This document shows, piece by piece, positions 1 to 6,921 of a stretch of 11,218 nucleotides of DNA. Made by a program: the position numbers and the translations under genes. Where the stretch lies: contig JAAYXM010000113.1 of NCBI GenBank assembly GCA_012515925.1, forward strand, positions 1 through 11,218. The letters run 5' to 3'. The stretch comes from Clostridiales bacterium (GTDB lineage: Bacteria > Bacillota > Clostridia > Oscillospirales > JAAYXM01). Below the pieces are notes generated by a model. It did not search any database. It had not been told where the DNA came from and saw only the letters and a list, made by a program, of their open reading frames with translations. Each line of letters opens with the position of its first letter. Position 1 is the first letter of the stretch.

Positions 1-55
1 CGCTTCGCTGCTGTCACTCGCTTTTATGGGCTTTCAGGGCATGCGGATTTTCTGA
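1..55 (+). CDS. rnfA: RnfA, C-terminal end only (partial)
   Basis: Reading from base 2, the frame gives ASLLSLAFMGFQGMRIF and stops with TGA at 53-55. The SLAFMGF segment is the typical end of the last transmembrane helix of RnfA/RsxA, an integral membrane subunit of the Rnf ferredoxin:NAD+ oxidoreductase (related to NqrE). Only about 17 residues are inside the window, and the rest lies off the left edge. The call is supported by rnfB starting 18 nt downstream on the same strand, which is the usual clostridial order (rnfCDGEAB). From the peptide alone the family would be uncertain; context makes it likely. Confidence 0.75.
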   Translation, partial: ASLLSLAFMGFQGMRIF

Positions 56-73
56 TAGAAAGGTATATGCCAT

Positions 74-904
74 ATGAGTAGTTTTTTGAATGTACTATTC
101 GCGATACTTGTGCTCGGCGCGCTGGGCATCCTTTTTGGCGCGGCGCTCGCCTATGCCGGCAAGGTGTTCGCGCCCGAAAAAAACCCGAATCTCGATAGGA
201 TTATCGAGGTTTTGCCCGGCGCGAACTGCGGCGCCTGCGGGTTTGCCGGCTGTTCGGCATATGCCGAGGCACTCGCTGAAGGGAGCGCTGACGTCAACCT
301 GTGTCCGGTGGGCGGGGCGGCCTCAACCGCTAAAATCGCGGAAATACTCGGCGTCGAGCTTAAAAAGAACGTCCGTCTTACGGCGCTCGTGCGTTGCAAC
401 GGCGGAACCAGAAGCAAGAATAAATATAACTATAAAGGTATAAAGGACTGCCACGCGGCAGGCATGTTGGCCGGCGGCCATCTCATGTGCAAATACGGCT
501 GTCTCGGCTTCGGGAGCTGCGTCGCCGCGTGCGCATTCGGCGCTATAAGCGTAAAGGACGGCGTCGCGGTCGTTGACCACGAGAAATGCACGGGCTGTCT
601 CAAGTGCGTCGAGACCTGCCCGCGCGGCATTATCGTGCCCGTACCGTACACCGCCGACGTCAACGTCGTGTGCTCAAGCCGTGAAAAAGGCGCGCTGCTT
701 CGCAAGATTTGTGAAATCGGCTGCATAGGCTGTAAAATATGTGAGAAAACTTGTAAGTATGACGCTATCCATGTAGATAACAACCTTGCCTCAATCGATT
801 ACGAAAAATGCACGGGCTGCGGCGAGTGCGCGGTCAAGTGTCCGAGACATCTTATCGTCGATTCGAAGCTTTTGGACCCCGCGTCCGAAAATACTGGGGC
901 TTAA
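74..904 (+). CDS. rnfB: RnfB, multi-cluster ferredoxin subunit of the Rnf complex
   Basis: Electron-entry subunit of the membrane-bound Rnf complex, which oxidises reduced ferredoxin, reduces NAD+ and drives ion export. The 276-residue protein starts with a hydrophobic anchor (about residues 5-28). The RnfB Fe-S domain follows, with Cys52, Cys55, Cys60 and Cys77 in the motif NCGACGFAGC. A middle part carries Cys108, Cys126, Cys139, Cys143, Cys149 and Cys153. Canonical CX2CX2CX3C motifs then begin at Cys172, Cys217 and Cys246. There are 24 cysteines in all, enough for five or six [4Fe-4S] clusters, as in clostridial and acetogen RnfB and more than in the shorter proteobacterial RsxB. An AGAAAGG ribosome site at 57-63 supports the ATG at 74. 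It is the last subunit gene of the usual rnf operon, 18 nt after rnfA. Confidence 0.95.
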   Translation: MSSFLNVLFAILVLGALGILFGAALAYAGKVFAPEKNPNLDRIIEVLPGANCGACGFAGCSAYAEALAEGSADVNLCPVGGAASTAKIAEILGVELKKNVRLTALVRCNGGTRSKNKYNYKGIKDCHAAGMLAGGHLMCKYGCLGFGSCVAACAFGAISVKDGVAVVDHEKCTGCLKCVETCPRGIIVPVPYTADVNVVCSSREKGALLRKICEIGCIGCKICEKTCKYDAIHVDNNLASIDYEKCTGCGECAVKCPRHLIVDSKLLDPASENTGA

Positions 905-942
905 GTCATAAATCAAAACACATTCGGGGGAAAGGAGCATAA

Positions 943-2169
943 GTGCCTATGTACCGTTCATACAGGGGCCCGCGCGGGCAAACCGGCTGTTTGATTCCGA
1001 TACTGACGGTATTGTGTATATTCGCGGCGCTGGTTCTTTTGTTTCTGTACAATAACCTTGCGTTTACCCCGGAGGGCACGGTTCTTACACTGCCTTTTTC
1101 CGGCCGTGATATACTTATCGGCGCGCGGGCGCCCGAGCCGGAACCGAACCTTATAATCGAACAGGACACACCCCCGCCGGAAACACCGGCGGAGCAGATT
1201 TCCGAAACCGCCGAAGAGCCTCCCAACCGGGACGAATTCGAAACGCGCACCGAAAAATCAATCTTTATTCCTTTAGAGGTTCTTTCGGACAAAAACGCCT
1301 TTGACGAGCTGTATTCGAAGCTCGATAAAAGCCGCGCCGATACGGTGATTCTTGAGGTAAAGGCCGAAAACGGAAAGCTCGCTTTTTCCTCGGCCTCAGC
1401 TCTCGCGGTCAAGGCGGGCGCCGGAAGTCCGGACAACACAAACCTCAAGAACACGCTGACAAAGCTTATTATGGACGGGTATAACGTAAGCGCTATGGTT
1501 TCGTGTTTTCGCGACGACCTCGCGGCGCGAAAATCACAGGCCAACGCGGCGCGTACCAAAAACAAGGTCATCTGGCTTGACCGCGGCAACATCACATGGC
1601 TTAACCCGTATAACGAGGGAGCGTGCGATTATATACTCGAGCTTATAGACGAGATATGCGCGCTCGGCTTTAAAGAGATACTGCTTACAAACGTCTGCTT
1701 CCCGTATTACGGGAAAACAAACCTGCTGTACTACCCGGACGAGGAAGAAGGCACGGACAAGCAGACCGCGATATCGGGCTTTATTTCCCGTATAATCGAT
1801 AAAAGCAAGGAAAAGCAGGATTTAAGGGTATCGATAAAGCATGAATTTTCCCCGACAAATGAAGACCCGGCACCGGGCGGGCAGGCGCTTTCGGACCTTA
1901 CCGCGAGCTTCTACAGGATTTACGCGGAAATACCGCGGCCTGAAGCTGGGCGCGGTATTGATACGAATTTAATAGAAGAGTATTTCAAGGCAATCGGCGA
2001 AACGGATTTTTCATCCCGGTTTGTGCCTATACTCGAAACAACCGAATCCGACGAGCCGGCCGATGTGTTCGATCTGATATACACGGCCCGTACAAAAGGA
2101 AACGGGTACCTGCTGTTTAACGAAAACGGCAAATACCCAAAAGGCGTTTTATCATCGGAAACGGATTAG
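943..2169 (+). CDS. Membrane-anchored DUF4015-like putative glycoside hydrolase
   Basis: A 408-residue protein with one membrane segment near the N-terminus (about residues 16-37), no obvious signal cleavage site, a Pro/Glu-rich linker (about 63-104), and a C-terminal domain from about 106. That domain follows the pattern I know from the DUF4015 putative glycoside hydrolase family: LEVKAENGKL at 137-146, MVSCFRDDLA at 185-194, WLNPYN at 219-224 and GFKEILLTNVCFP at 242-254. It is probably an anchored, externally facing TIM-barrel protein, but the substrate is unknown. The family's usual FDYVRFP is LTNVCFP here, so activity is doubtful. AAAGGAG at 931-937 serves either the GTG at 943 or the in-frame ATG at 949; I cannot choose firmly between them. 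It follows rnfB by 38 nt with no terminator seen, but is not a known Rnf subunit. Confidence 0.75.
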   Translation: MPMYRSYRGPRGQTGCLIPILTVLCIFAALVLLFLYNNLAFTPEGTVLTLPFSGRDILIGARAPEPEPNLIIEQDTPPPETPAEQISETAEEPPNRDEFETRTEKSIFIPLEVLSDKNAFDELYSKLDKSRADTVILEVKAENGKLAFSSASALAVKAGAGSPDNTNLKNTLTKLIMDGYNVSAMVSCFRDDLAARKSQANAARTKNKVIWLDRGNITWLNPYNEGACDYILELIDEICALGFKEILLTNVCFPYYGKTNLLYYPDEEEGTDKQTAISGFISRIIDKSKEKQDLRVSIKHEFSPTNEDPAPGGQALSDLTASFYRIYAEIPRPEAGRGIDTNLIEEYFKAIGETDFSSRFVPILETTESDEPADVFDLIYTARTKGNGYLLFNENGKYPKGVLSSETD

Positions 2170-2183
2170 TAAGTAAAAATAAT

Positions 2184-2219
2184 CGGCCGCGGCGAAAGCC
2201 GCGGCTATTCTTATTTTTT
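2184..2219. terminator. Bidirectional rho-independent terminator between converging genes
   Basis: An 8-bp perfect GC-rich stem, GCCGCGGC at 2186-2193 and again at 2198-2205, closes a GAAA loop (2194-2197) on the + strand. The stem half is self-complementary, so the same hairpin forms in the - strand transcript with a UUUC loop. To the right on the + strand comes a T-rich run (2206-2219). On the - strand the flank at 2171-2183 reads as a T-rich run as well. It sits in the 48-nt gap between the stop of the DUF4015-like gene and the stop of iscU, so one element can end both transcripts. Confidence 0.88.
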
Positions 2220-2643
2220 AATGCTCACAGCAGTGCGCGCAGTCCGCGTTGCAGCCGATAATCGGTTTCGGGTCGATGCCCTGCTTTTTGTAATAATCGG
2301 CGATAGCCGTTTTTATAGCCTCCTCCGCGAGCACGGAACAGTGCAGCTTCGCGGGCGGAAGACCGTCGAGCGCCTCGGCAACCGCTTTGTTTGTAAGAGC
2401 TAAAGCCTCCTCTATGGTTTTGCCCTTGACCATCTCGGTTGCCATCGACGAGGTTGCCACGGCGGCGCCGCACCCGAAGGTTTTAAACGAAATATCCTTT
2501 ATGATGTTATCCTCGATTTTCATGTAGATTTTCATGATGTCCCCGCACTTCGGATTACCCACGGTACCCACCGCGTTATAGTCCTCAAGCTCGCCGATAT
2601 TTCTCGGGTTTTTGAAGTGGTCCATGACCTTATCGCTGTACAT
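2218..2643 (-). CDS. iscU: IscU/NifU-type iron-sulfur cluster scaffold
   Basis: Scaffold on which [Fe-S] clusters are built in the cytosol from sulfur delivered by the cysteine desulfurase encoded just upstream. The 141 residues show the three conserved scaffold cysteines: Cys33 in GNPKCGD, Cys58 in FGCGAA and Cys102 in LHCSVLAEEA, with Asp35 and His101 beside them. After the normal fold the protein ends in a cysteine-rich tail: Cys131, Cys135, Cys138, Cys139 and a final His141. This tail is too short to be the Bfd-like or C-terminal domain of full NifU. AAAGGAG precedes the ATG. The gene lies 26 nt after iscS and is the last of the leftward block, ending at the shared terminator. It could equally be labelled nifU (N-terminal type). 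Confidence 0.95.
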   Translation of the reverse strand: MYSDKVMDHFKNPRNIGELEDYNAVGTVGNPKCGDIMKIYMKIEDNIIKDISFKTFGCGAAVATSSMATEMVKGKTIEEALALTNKAVAEALDGLPPAKLHCSVLAEEAIKTAIADYYKKQGIDPKPIIGCNADCAHCCEH

Positions 2644-2669
2644 ATCATTTCTCCTTTACAAATTACAAA

Positions 2670-3845
2670 TCACGCCCAGGCGGGTTTTCCGTTTTCCCAG
2701 ACGGGCGACATATCCCGAAGCTTTTTCACAACCTCGGGCACCGCCTCGATTATCCTGTCTATTTCCTCGTCCGTGTTCTCCTCGCCGATAGAGAGTCTCA
2801 GAGACCCGTGGGCGATATGGTGCGGGTAGCCGATTGCGAGCAGGACATGCGACGGGTCAAGCGAACCCGACGAGCAGGCCGAGCCCGAGCTCGCGCATAT
2901 GCCGTACTCGAACAGCTTAAGCAGCATGGCTTCGCCCTCTACCGCTTCGATAACGAAGCTCGCAAGCCCCGGCAGGCGGTTTTCCGTGGGCCCGGTAAGA
3001 CGGGTATACGGTATTTTCAGTATTCCGTCAATCAGCCTGTCGCGCATTGCGGTGACTTTCTTAATATTCTCATCCATATATGCTTTGGCGAGCCTTGCGG
3101 CCTCGCCGAGCCCCACGATATGCGGTACGTTCTCGGTACCCGCGCGTTTGCCGCGCTCATGTCCGCCGCCGTGCATAAGGCTTTCTATCTTAACGCCCTT
3201 TCTGATATAAAGGACGCCGACGCCCTTAGGCGCGCCCAACTTGTGCCCGGAAATCGAAAGCATGTCTATATTCATCGCGTTAACGTCTATCGGGACGTGC
3301 CCCGCAGCCTGCACCGCGTCGGTATGAAACAGTATGCTTCTCTCCCGGGCGATTCTGCCTATTTCGGATATCGGCATAATCGTGCCTATTTCGTTGTTGG
3401 CGAACATTATCGTAATCAGAATCGTATCGGGTCGGATGGCTTTAATAAGCTCGTCGGGATTAATAAACCCGTCCTTGTCCACGTCAAGGTAAGTTACGTC
3501 GAACCCTTGCTTTTCAAGGTACTGGCAGGTATGCAGAACCGCGTGATGCTCGGTTTTCGACGTGATCATATGCTTGCCCTTTTTACCGTTTGCCCAGGCC
3601 GCGCCTTTTATGGCCCAGTTGTCGGACTCGGTCCCGCATCCGGTAAAATAAACTTCCTTCACGTCCGCGCCGATAAGCCCGGCGATATTCTCGCGCGCCT
3701 GCTCTACCGCGCGCTTTGAGTTGTACGAAAACCCGTACAGGCTTGACGGGTTGCCGTATTCCTCCGTAAGATACGGCCGCATTTTTTCGAGCACCTCGGG
3801 TTTAACCCGCGTGGTCGCGGCGTGGTCGGCATATATTATCTTCAT
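2670..3845 (-). CDS. iscS: Cysteine desulfurase (IscS/NifS family)
   Basis: PLP-dependent enzyme that converts cysteine to alanine and passes persulfide sulfur to the IscU scaffold, and possibly to other acceptors such as tRNA thiolation enzymes. Its 391 residues match the family length. Visible landmarks are the N-terminal YADHAATT, the TEHHA motif (His100-His101), HTDAVQA (Asp176), the Schiff-base lysine Lys202 in SGHKLGAPKG, GGGHERGKRAGTENV (226-240), and the catalytic loop SSGSACSSG with Cys324. The loop is of the long group-I (IscS/NifS) type, not the short SufS type. A GAGGAG site lies 7 nt before the ATG. It is 17 nt downstream of rnhA and 26 nt upstream of iscU. No iscR-like regulator gene is next to it. 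iscS and nifS cannot be told apart from sequence alone here. Confidence 0.96.
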   Translation of the reverse strand: MKIIYADHAATTRVKPEVLEKMRPYLTEEYGNPSSLYGFSYNSKRAVEQARENIAGLIGADVKEVYFTGCGTESDNWAIKGAAWANGKKGKHMITSKTEHHAVLHTCQYLEKQGFDVTYLDVDKDGFINPDELIKAIRPDTILITIMFANNEIGTIMPISEIGRIARERSILFHTDAVQAAGHVPIDVNAMNIDMLSISGHKLGAPKGVGVLYIRKGVKIESLMHGGGHERGKRAGTENVPHIVGLGEAARLAKAYMDENIKKVTAMRDRLIDGILKIPYTRLTGPTENRLPGLASFVIEAVEGEAMLLKLFEYGICASSGSACSSGSLDPSHVLLAIGYPHHIAHGSLRLSIGEENTDEEIDRIIEAVPEVVKKLRDMSPVWENGKPAWA

Positions 3846-3862
3846 AATAATTCTCCTCGTTT

Positions 3863-4324
3863 TTAAGCTTCAATCTCTTTTATGCGCCGCACGGCAAGCT
3901 CGTCACATCTGTTGTTCAATTCGTTCTCCGCGTGTCCCTTGACCCATGTAAAGCTTACGTTATGGACCTCAAGCAGCTCAAGAAGCCGCTGCCACAAGTC
4001 GGCATTCAACGCCGGCTGCGTTTTGGTGCGCATCCAGCCCGCATCGCGCCATTTATACACCCAGCGCTTTGTAACCGCGTCGACGATATATCTGCTGTCG
4101 GAATAAAGCGTAACGTCGCAGGGTTCTTTAAGCGCTTCAAGCGCGCTGATGACGGCCGTAAGCTCCATGCGGTTGTTCGTCGTCCCGGGCTCGGCGCCCG
4201 ATATCTCCTTTTTAACGTCACGGTAGCAGAGAACGGCGCCCCAGCCCCCGGGCCCCGGGTTTCCGGAACACGCGCCGTCGGTATATATTTCAATGGCTTT
4301 TCGAGCGGTTTTCGACTCTGCCAC
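3863..4324 (-). CDS. rnhA: Ribonuclease HI
   Basis: Cuts the RNA strand of RNA-DNA hybrids, removing R-loops and primer remnants. The 153-residue protein has the complete two-metal active site: Asp16 in IYTDGACSGNPG, Glu54 in NNRMELTA, Asp76 in LYSDSRY, and Asp141 in NNRCDELA, with the helper His131 in WVKGHAEN. The basic handle region (KRWVYKWRDAGWMR, 87-100) is present, as in E. coli RNase HI. The start codon is GTG, supported by an ideal AGGAGGT seven bases upstream. The gene lies 50 nt after gyrA and 17 nt before iscS on the same strand. No convincing terminator or promoter is seen in the 50-nt gap, so it is probably transcribed with the gyrase genes. Confidence 0.96.
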   Translation of the reverse strand: MAESKTARKAIEIYTDGACSGNPGPGGWGAVLCYRDVKKEISGAEPGTTNNRMELTAVISALEALKEPCDVTLYSDSRYIVDAVTKRWVYKWRDAGWMRTKTQPALNADLWQRLLELLEVHNVSFTWVKGHAENELNNRCDELAVRRIKEIEA

Positions 4325-4330
4325 TTTTAT

Positions 4331-4337
4331 ACCTCCT
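4331..4337 (-). promoter_or_regulatory. Strong ribosome binding site fixing the rnhA GTG start
   Basis: The - strand reads AGGAGGT here, followed by six bases and then GTG. The match to the anti-Shine-Dalgarno core is complete and the spacing is good, which makes the GTG at 4324-4322 the start in preference to any internal ATG. Confidence 0.85.
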
Positions 4338-4374
4338 GCCGTACCATAATAAGAGTAACCGCATTAATTATTAT

Positions 4375-6882
4375 TTATTCGGCGGACTGCCCGTCCTGCT
4401 CGTCGTCCTGCTCGTCGTCCTGCTCGTCTTCCTCCTCGTCTTCCTCCTTGACAGCGCTCGCAATCGAGATTACACGCACGCCCTCGTCAAGCCGCATAAG
4501 GATAACGCCGCGCGTAACCCTGCCGTATTTGCTGATGTCCTCCGCGGCCATTCTGATTATCGTTCCGTCGTCGGTAATCAGCATTACGTCATCGGAATCG
4601 TCCACCATTAATATGCCCGCGACGCAGCCGGTTTTGTCGCTGATATTATAGTTGAGTATACCCTTGCCGTACCTGCTCTGCAGACGGTATTCGTCCGTAT
4701 CCGTTCTTTTCCCAAACCCGTTTTCGGTAACCGTAAGAATGGTTTTGCCGGGCTCGACCGTTGCCGCGCCGACGACATAATCCTCATCCGAAAGGTCGAT
4801 GCCGTACACGCCCGCGGAATCCCTGCCCGTGGGACGAATATCGTTTTCGGAGAATTTAATCGCGATTCCGTTTCTCGTGGCGAGCATAATCTGCTTTGTG
4901 CTGTCGGTGAGCATGACGGCAATAAGGTCATCGTCCTCCGCGAGGTTGACGGCGCGAATGCCGGTTTTCCGCGCGGTGTCGAGGCGGGTAAGCTCGATTC
5001 TCTTGACAATGCCGCGTTTTGTCGCCATGACGAGATACTTGCCCTCTTCAAATTCCGTTATCGGTATCATCGCTGTGACTTTTTCGTCGTTGTCTAATTG
5101 CAGCAGGTTAACGATATTCGTACCCTTCGCGGTCCTGCTGCTCTCGGGCACCATATACCCTTTAAGCCTGTAGAGCCGCCCGTTATCCGTAAAGAACAGT
5201 ATATGGTCGTGGGACGAGGCGACAAACAATGTCTCGACAAAATCCTCCTCCCGCGTGGACATCGCGGTTATGCCCTTGCCGCCGCGGCGCTGGGCGCGGT
5301 ACGTGCTTGTCGGCAGTCTCTTTATATACCCGAAATGCGTCAGCGTATATACGCATTCCTCCACCGGTATCAAATCCTCGATATCGATTTCGTTTTCGAC
5401 CGGGACAATCTCCGTCCTGCGCTCGTCCGCGTATTTTCTTTTTATCTCCGAAAGCTCGGTTTTAAGTATATCCGATACAAGCGCCTCGGACTCCAATATC
5501 TGATTGTAATACTTGATTTTCTCCATTAAATCATTATATTCCGCGTCGATTTTTTCGCGCTCGAGCCCCTGAAGCCTTGCAAGACGCATATCGAGTATGG
5601 CCTGCGCCTGGATTTCGGTTAAGCCGAAGGCTTCCATAAGCTTTTCCTTAGCGTCGTTATAGCTGCTTCTTATAATCCTTATAATCTCGTCGATATTGTC
5701 GAGCGCGATTCTTAACCCCTCGAGTATATGCGCCCTGTCCCTCGCCTTTTTAAGGTCGAATATTGTCCTGCGCCTGATTATCTCGCGCTGGAACGCGATA
5801 TAATGGTCAAGGATTTCGCGCAAAGGCAGGGTTCTCGGCTTGTTGTCCACAAGCGCGAGCATTATTATAGAAAACGTGGTCTGCATCTGCGTGAGCTTGT
5901 ATAGACGGTTTAAAAGCACCTGCGGATTAGCGTCGCGCTTGAGCTCGATGACAATGCGCATGCCCTCGCGGTCGGATTCGTCGCGCAAATCCGATATACC
6001 CTCGAGCCTCTTGTCCTTGACGAGCTCCGCGATGTTTTCGATAAGCCTTGCCTTGTTAGTCATATACGGAATCTCGGTAACGACTATTTTGCTTTTGCCG
6101 GTTTCATTATCCTCGATTTCGGCGCGGGCTCTGACATGGACGCGCCCCTTGCCCGTGGCGTAGGCGGCGCGGATTCCGGCCATGCCCATGATAATGCCGC
6201 CGGTAGGGAAGTCGGGGCCCTTTATATGCTCCATTATGTCCGATAACGCACATTCGGGATTGTCTATAATCTCTATTATCGCGTCGATAACCTCGCCTAA
6301 GTTATGCGGCGGGATGTTCGTCGTCATGCCGACCGCTATACCCTGGGAGCCGTTTACGAGCAGCGCGGGTATTTTCGCGGGCAGGACCGTGGGTTCATCT
6401 CTGTGCCCGTCGAAGTTCGGGATATAGTCTATCGTTTCCTTTTCAATATCCGTAAGCATCTCAACGGCGATTTTCGACATTCTCGCCTCGGTATACCTGT
6501 ACGCCGCGGCAGGGTCTCCGTCGATTGAACCGAAGTTTCCCTGGCCGTCGATAAGCGGATATCTGAGTGAGAACTGCTGCGCCATGCGTACAAGCGCATC
6601 ATAGACAGACGCGTCGCCGTGAGGATGGTAGCGCCCCAAAACATCGCCGACCGTCGTGACGGATTTTCTGTAGGGCTTATCCGGCATGAGGTTTGACTCG
6701 TACATCGTATACAATATACGCCGGTGAACGGGCTTTAACCCGTCACGCACGTCGGGCAGTGCGCGCCCGACAATAACCGACATCGCGTAGTCGATATACG
6801 CCCTTTTCATCTCCCGCTCAAGGTCGACGTCTACTATATTCTCGATATCCAAATGGTTAAGTTCGTTTTTGTCGTTCTTCAT
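4375..6882 (-). CDS. gyrA: DNA gyrase subunit A
   Basis: Breakage-reunion subunit of DNA gyrase, which with GyrB introduces negative supercoils using ATP. At 835 residues it has normal length. The catalytic pair Arg129-Tyr130 lies in YRYTEARMSKIA. The winged-helix/quinolone region HPHGDASVYDALVRMAQ spans 86-102, and the tower and coiled-coil arms follow (about 360-490). The GyrA box QRRGGKG is at 531-537, which marks gyrase rather than ParC, and a six-bladed DNA-wrapping domain follows. The end is a very acidic tail (about 814-835) with three DEQD units. Position 91 (E. coli Ser83) is Ala, while Asp95 (E. coli Asp87) is kept. An AGAAGGT site precedes the ATG. The gene starts 39 nt after gyrB ends. 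Confidence 0.98.
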   Translation of the reverse strand: MKNDKNELNHLDIENIVDVDLEREMKRAYIDYAMSVIVGRALPDVRDGLKPVHRRILYTMYESNLMPDKPYRKSVTTVGDVLGRYHPHGDASVYDALVRMAQQFSLRYPLIDGQGNFGSIDGDPAAAYRYTEARMSKIAVEMLTDIEKETIDYIPNFDGHRDEPTVLPAKIPALLVNGSQGIAVGMTTNIPPHNLGEVIDAIIEIIDNPECALSDIMEHIKGPDFPTGGIIMGMAGIRAAYATGKGRVHVRARAEIEDNETGKSKIVVTEIPYMTNKARLIENIAELVKDKRLEGISDLRDESDREGMRIVIELKRDANPQVLLNRLYKLTQMQTTFSIIMLALVDNKPRTLPLREILDHYIAFQREIIRRRTIFDLKKARDRAHILEGLRIALDNIDEIIRIIRSSYNDAKEKLMEAFGLTEIQAQAILDMRLARLQGLEREKIDAEYNDLMEKIKYYNQILESEALVSDILKTELSEIKRKYADERRTEIVPVENEIDIEDLIPVEECVYTLTHFGYIKRLPTSTYRAQRRGGKGITAMSTREEDFVETLFVASSHDHILFFTDNGRLYRLKGYMVPESSRTAKGTNIVNLLQLDNDEKVTAMIPITEFEEGKYLVMATKRGIVKRIELTRLDTARKTGIRAVNLAEDDDLIAVMLTDSTKQIMLATRNGIAIKFSENDIRPTGRDSAGVYGIDLSDEDYVVGAATVEPGKTILTVTENGFGKRTDTDEYRLQSRYGKGILNYNISDKTGCVAGILMVDDSDDVMLITDDGTIIRMAAEDISKYGRVTRGVILMRLDEGVRVISIASAVKEEDEEEDEQDDEQDDEQDGQSAE
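4393..4440 (-). repeat. 12-bp tandem repeat encoding the acidic GyrA tail
   Basis: The + strand unit GTCCTGCTCGTC occurs three times without change (4393-4404, 4405-4416, 4417-4428). A fourth copy at 4429-4440 has two mismatches. Read on the gyrA strand, the three perfect units each encode Asp-Glu-Gln-Asp. Because the unit is four codons long, gain or loss of a copy keeps the frame and would only change the length of the tail. Confidence 0.95.
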
Positions 6883-6921
6883 TAATGCTTTACCTTCTTT
6901 TTAACATGTTTTTCCCGAAAA

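Noticed and set aside
905..942. A terminator between rnfB and the DUF4015-like gene
   Set aside because: I could find no stem followed by a T run in these 38 bases, only the ribosome binding site.
906..1595. A 229-codon - strand frame opposite the DUF4015-like gene
   Set aside because: The opposite strand has a good ribosome site, a membrane anchor and family motifs; the - strand translation is a featureless Ser/Arg-rich shadow.
2808..3719. A 303-codon open frame on the + strand opposite iscS
   Set aside because: It lies wholly antisense to a clear cysteine desulfurase with all active-site residues, and its translation shows no family pattern. Such shadow frames are common where third positions are GC-rich.
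4243..4262. GC-rich palindromic stretch CCCGGGCCCCGGG
   Set aside because: It lies inside rnhA and is explained by the conserved Gly-Asn-Pro-Gly-Pro-Gly-Gly codons near the active site.
4325..4374. A terminator or promoter in the gyrA-rnhA gap
   Set aside because: The only pairing is a 7-bp AT-only stem (ATAATAA with TTATTAT), too weak for a terminator. A TATTAT box has no matching -35 element at proper spacing.
4393..4440. The tandem 12-bp array as a CRISPR or origin iteron array
   Set aside because: There are no spacers between units, the units are in frame inside gyrA, and they encode an acidic tail of known type.
3932..4651. A 239-codon + strand frame across rnhA and the gyrA end
   Set aside because: It spans two firmly identified - strand genes, and its poly-Ser stretch is only the reverse reading of the acidic GyrA tail repeats.
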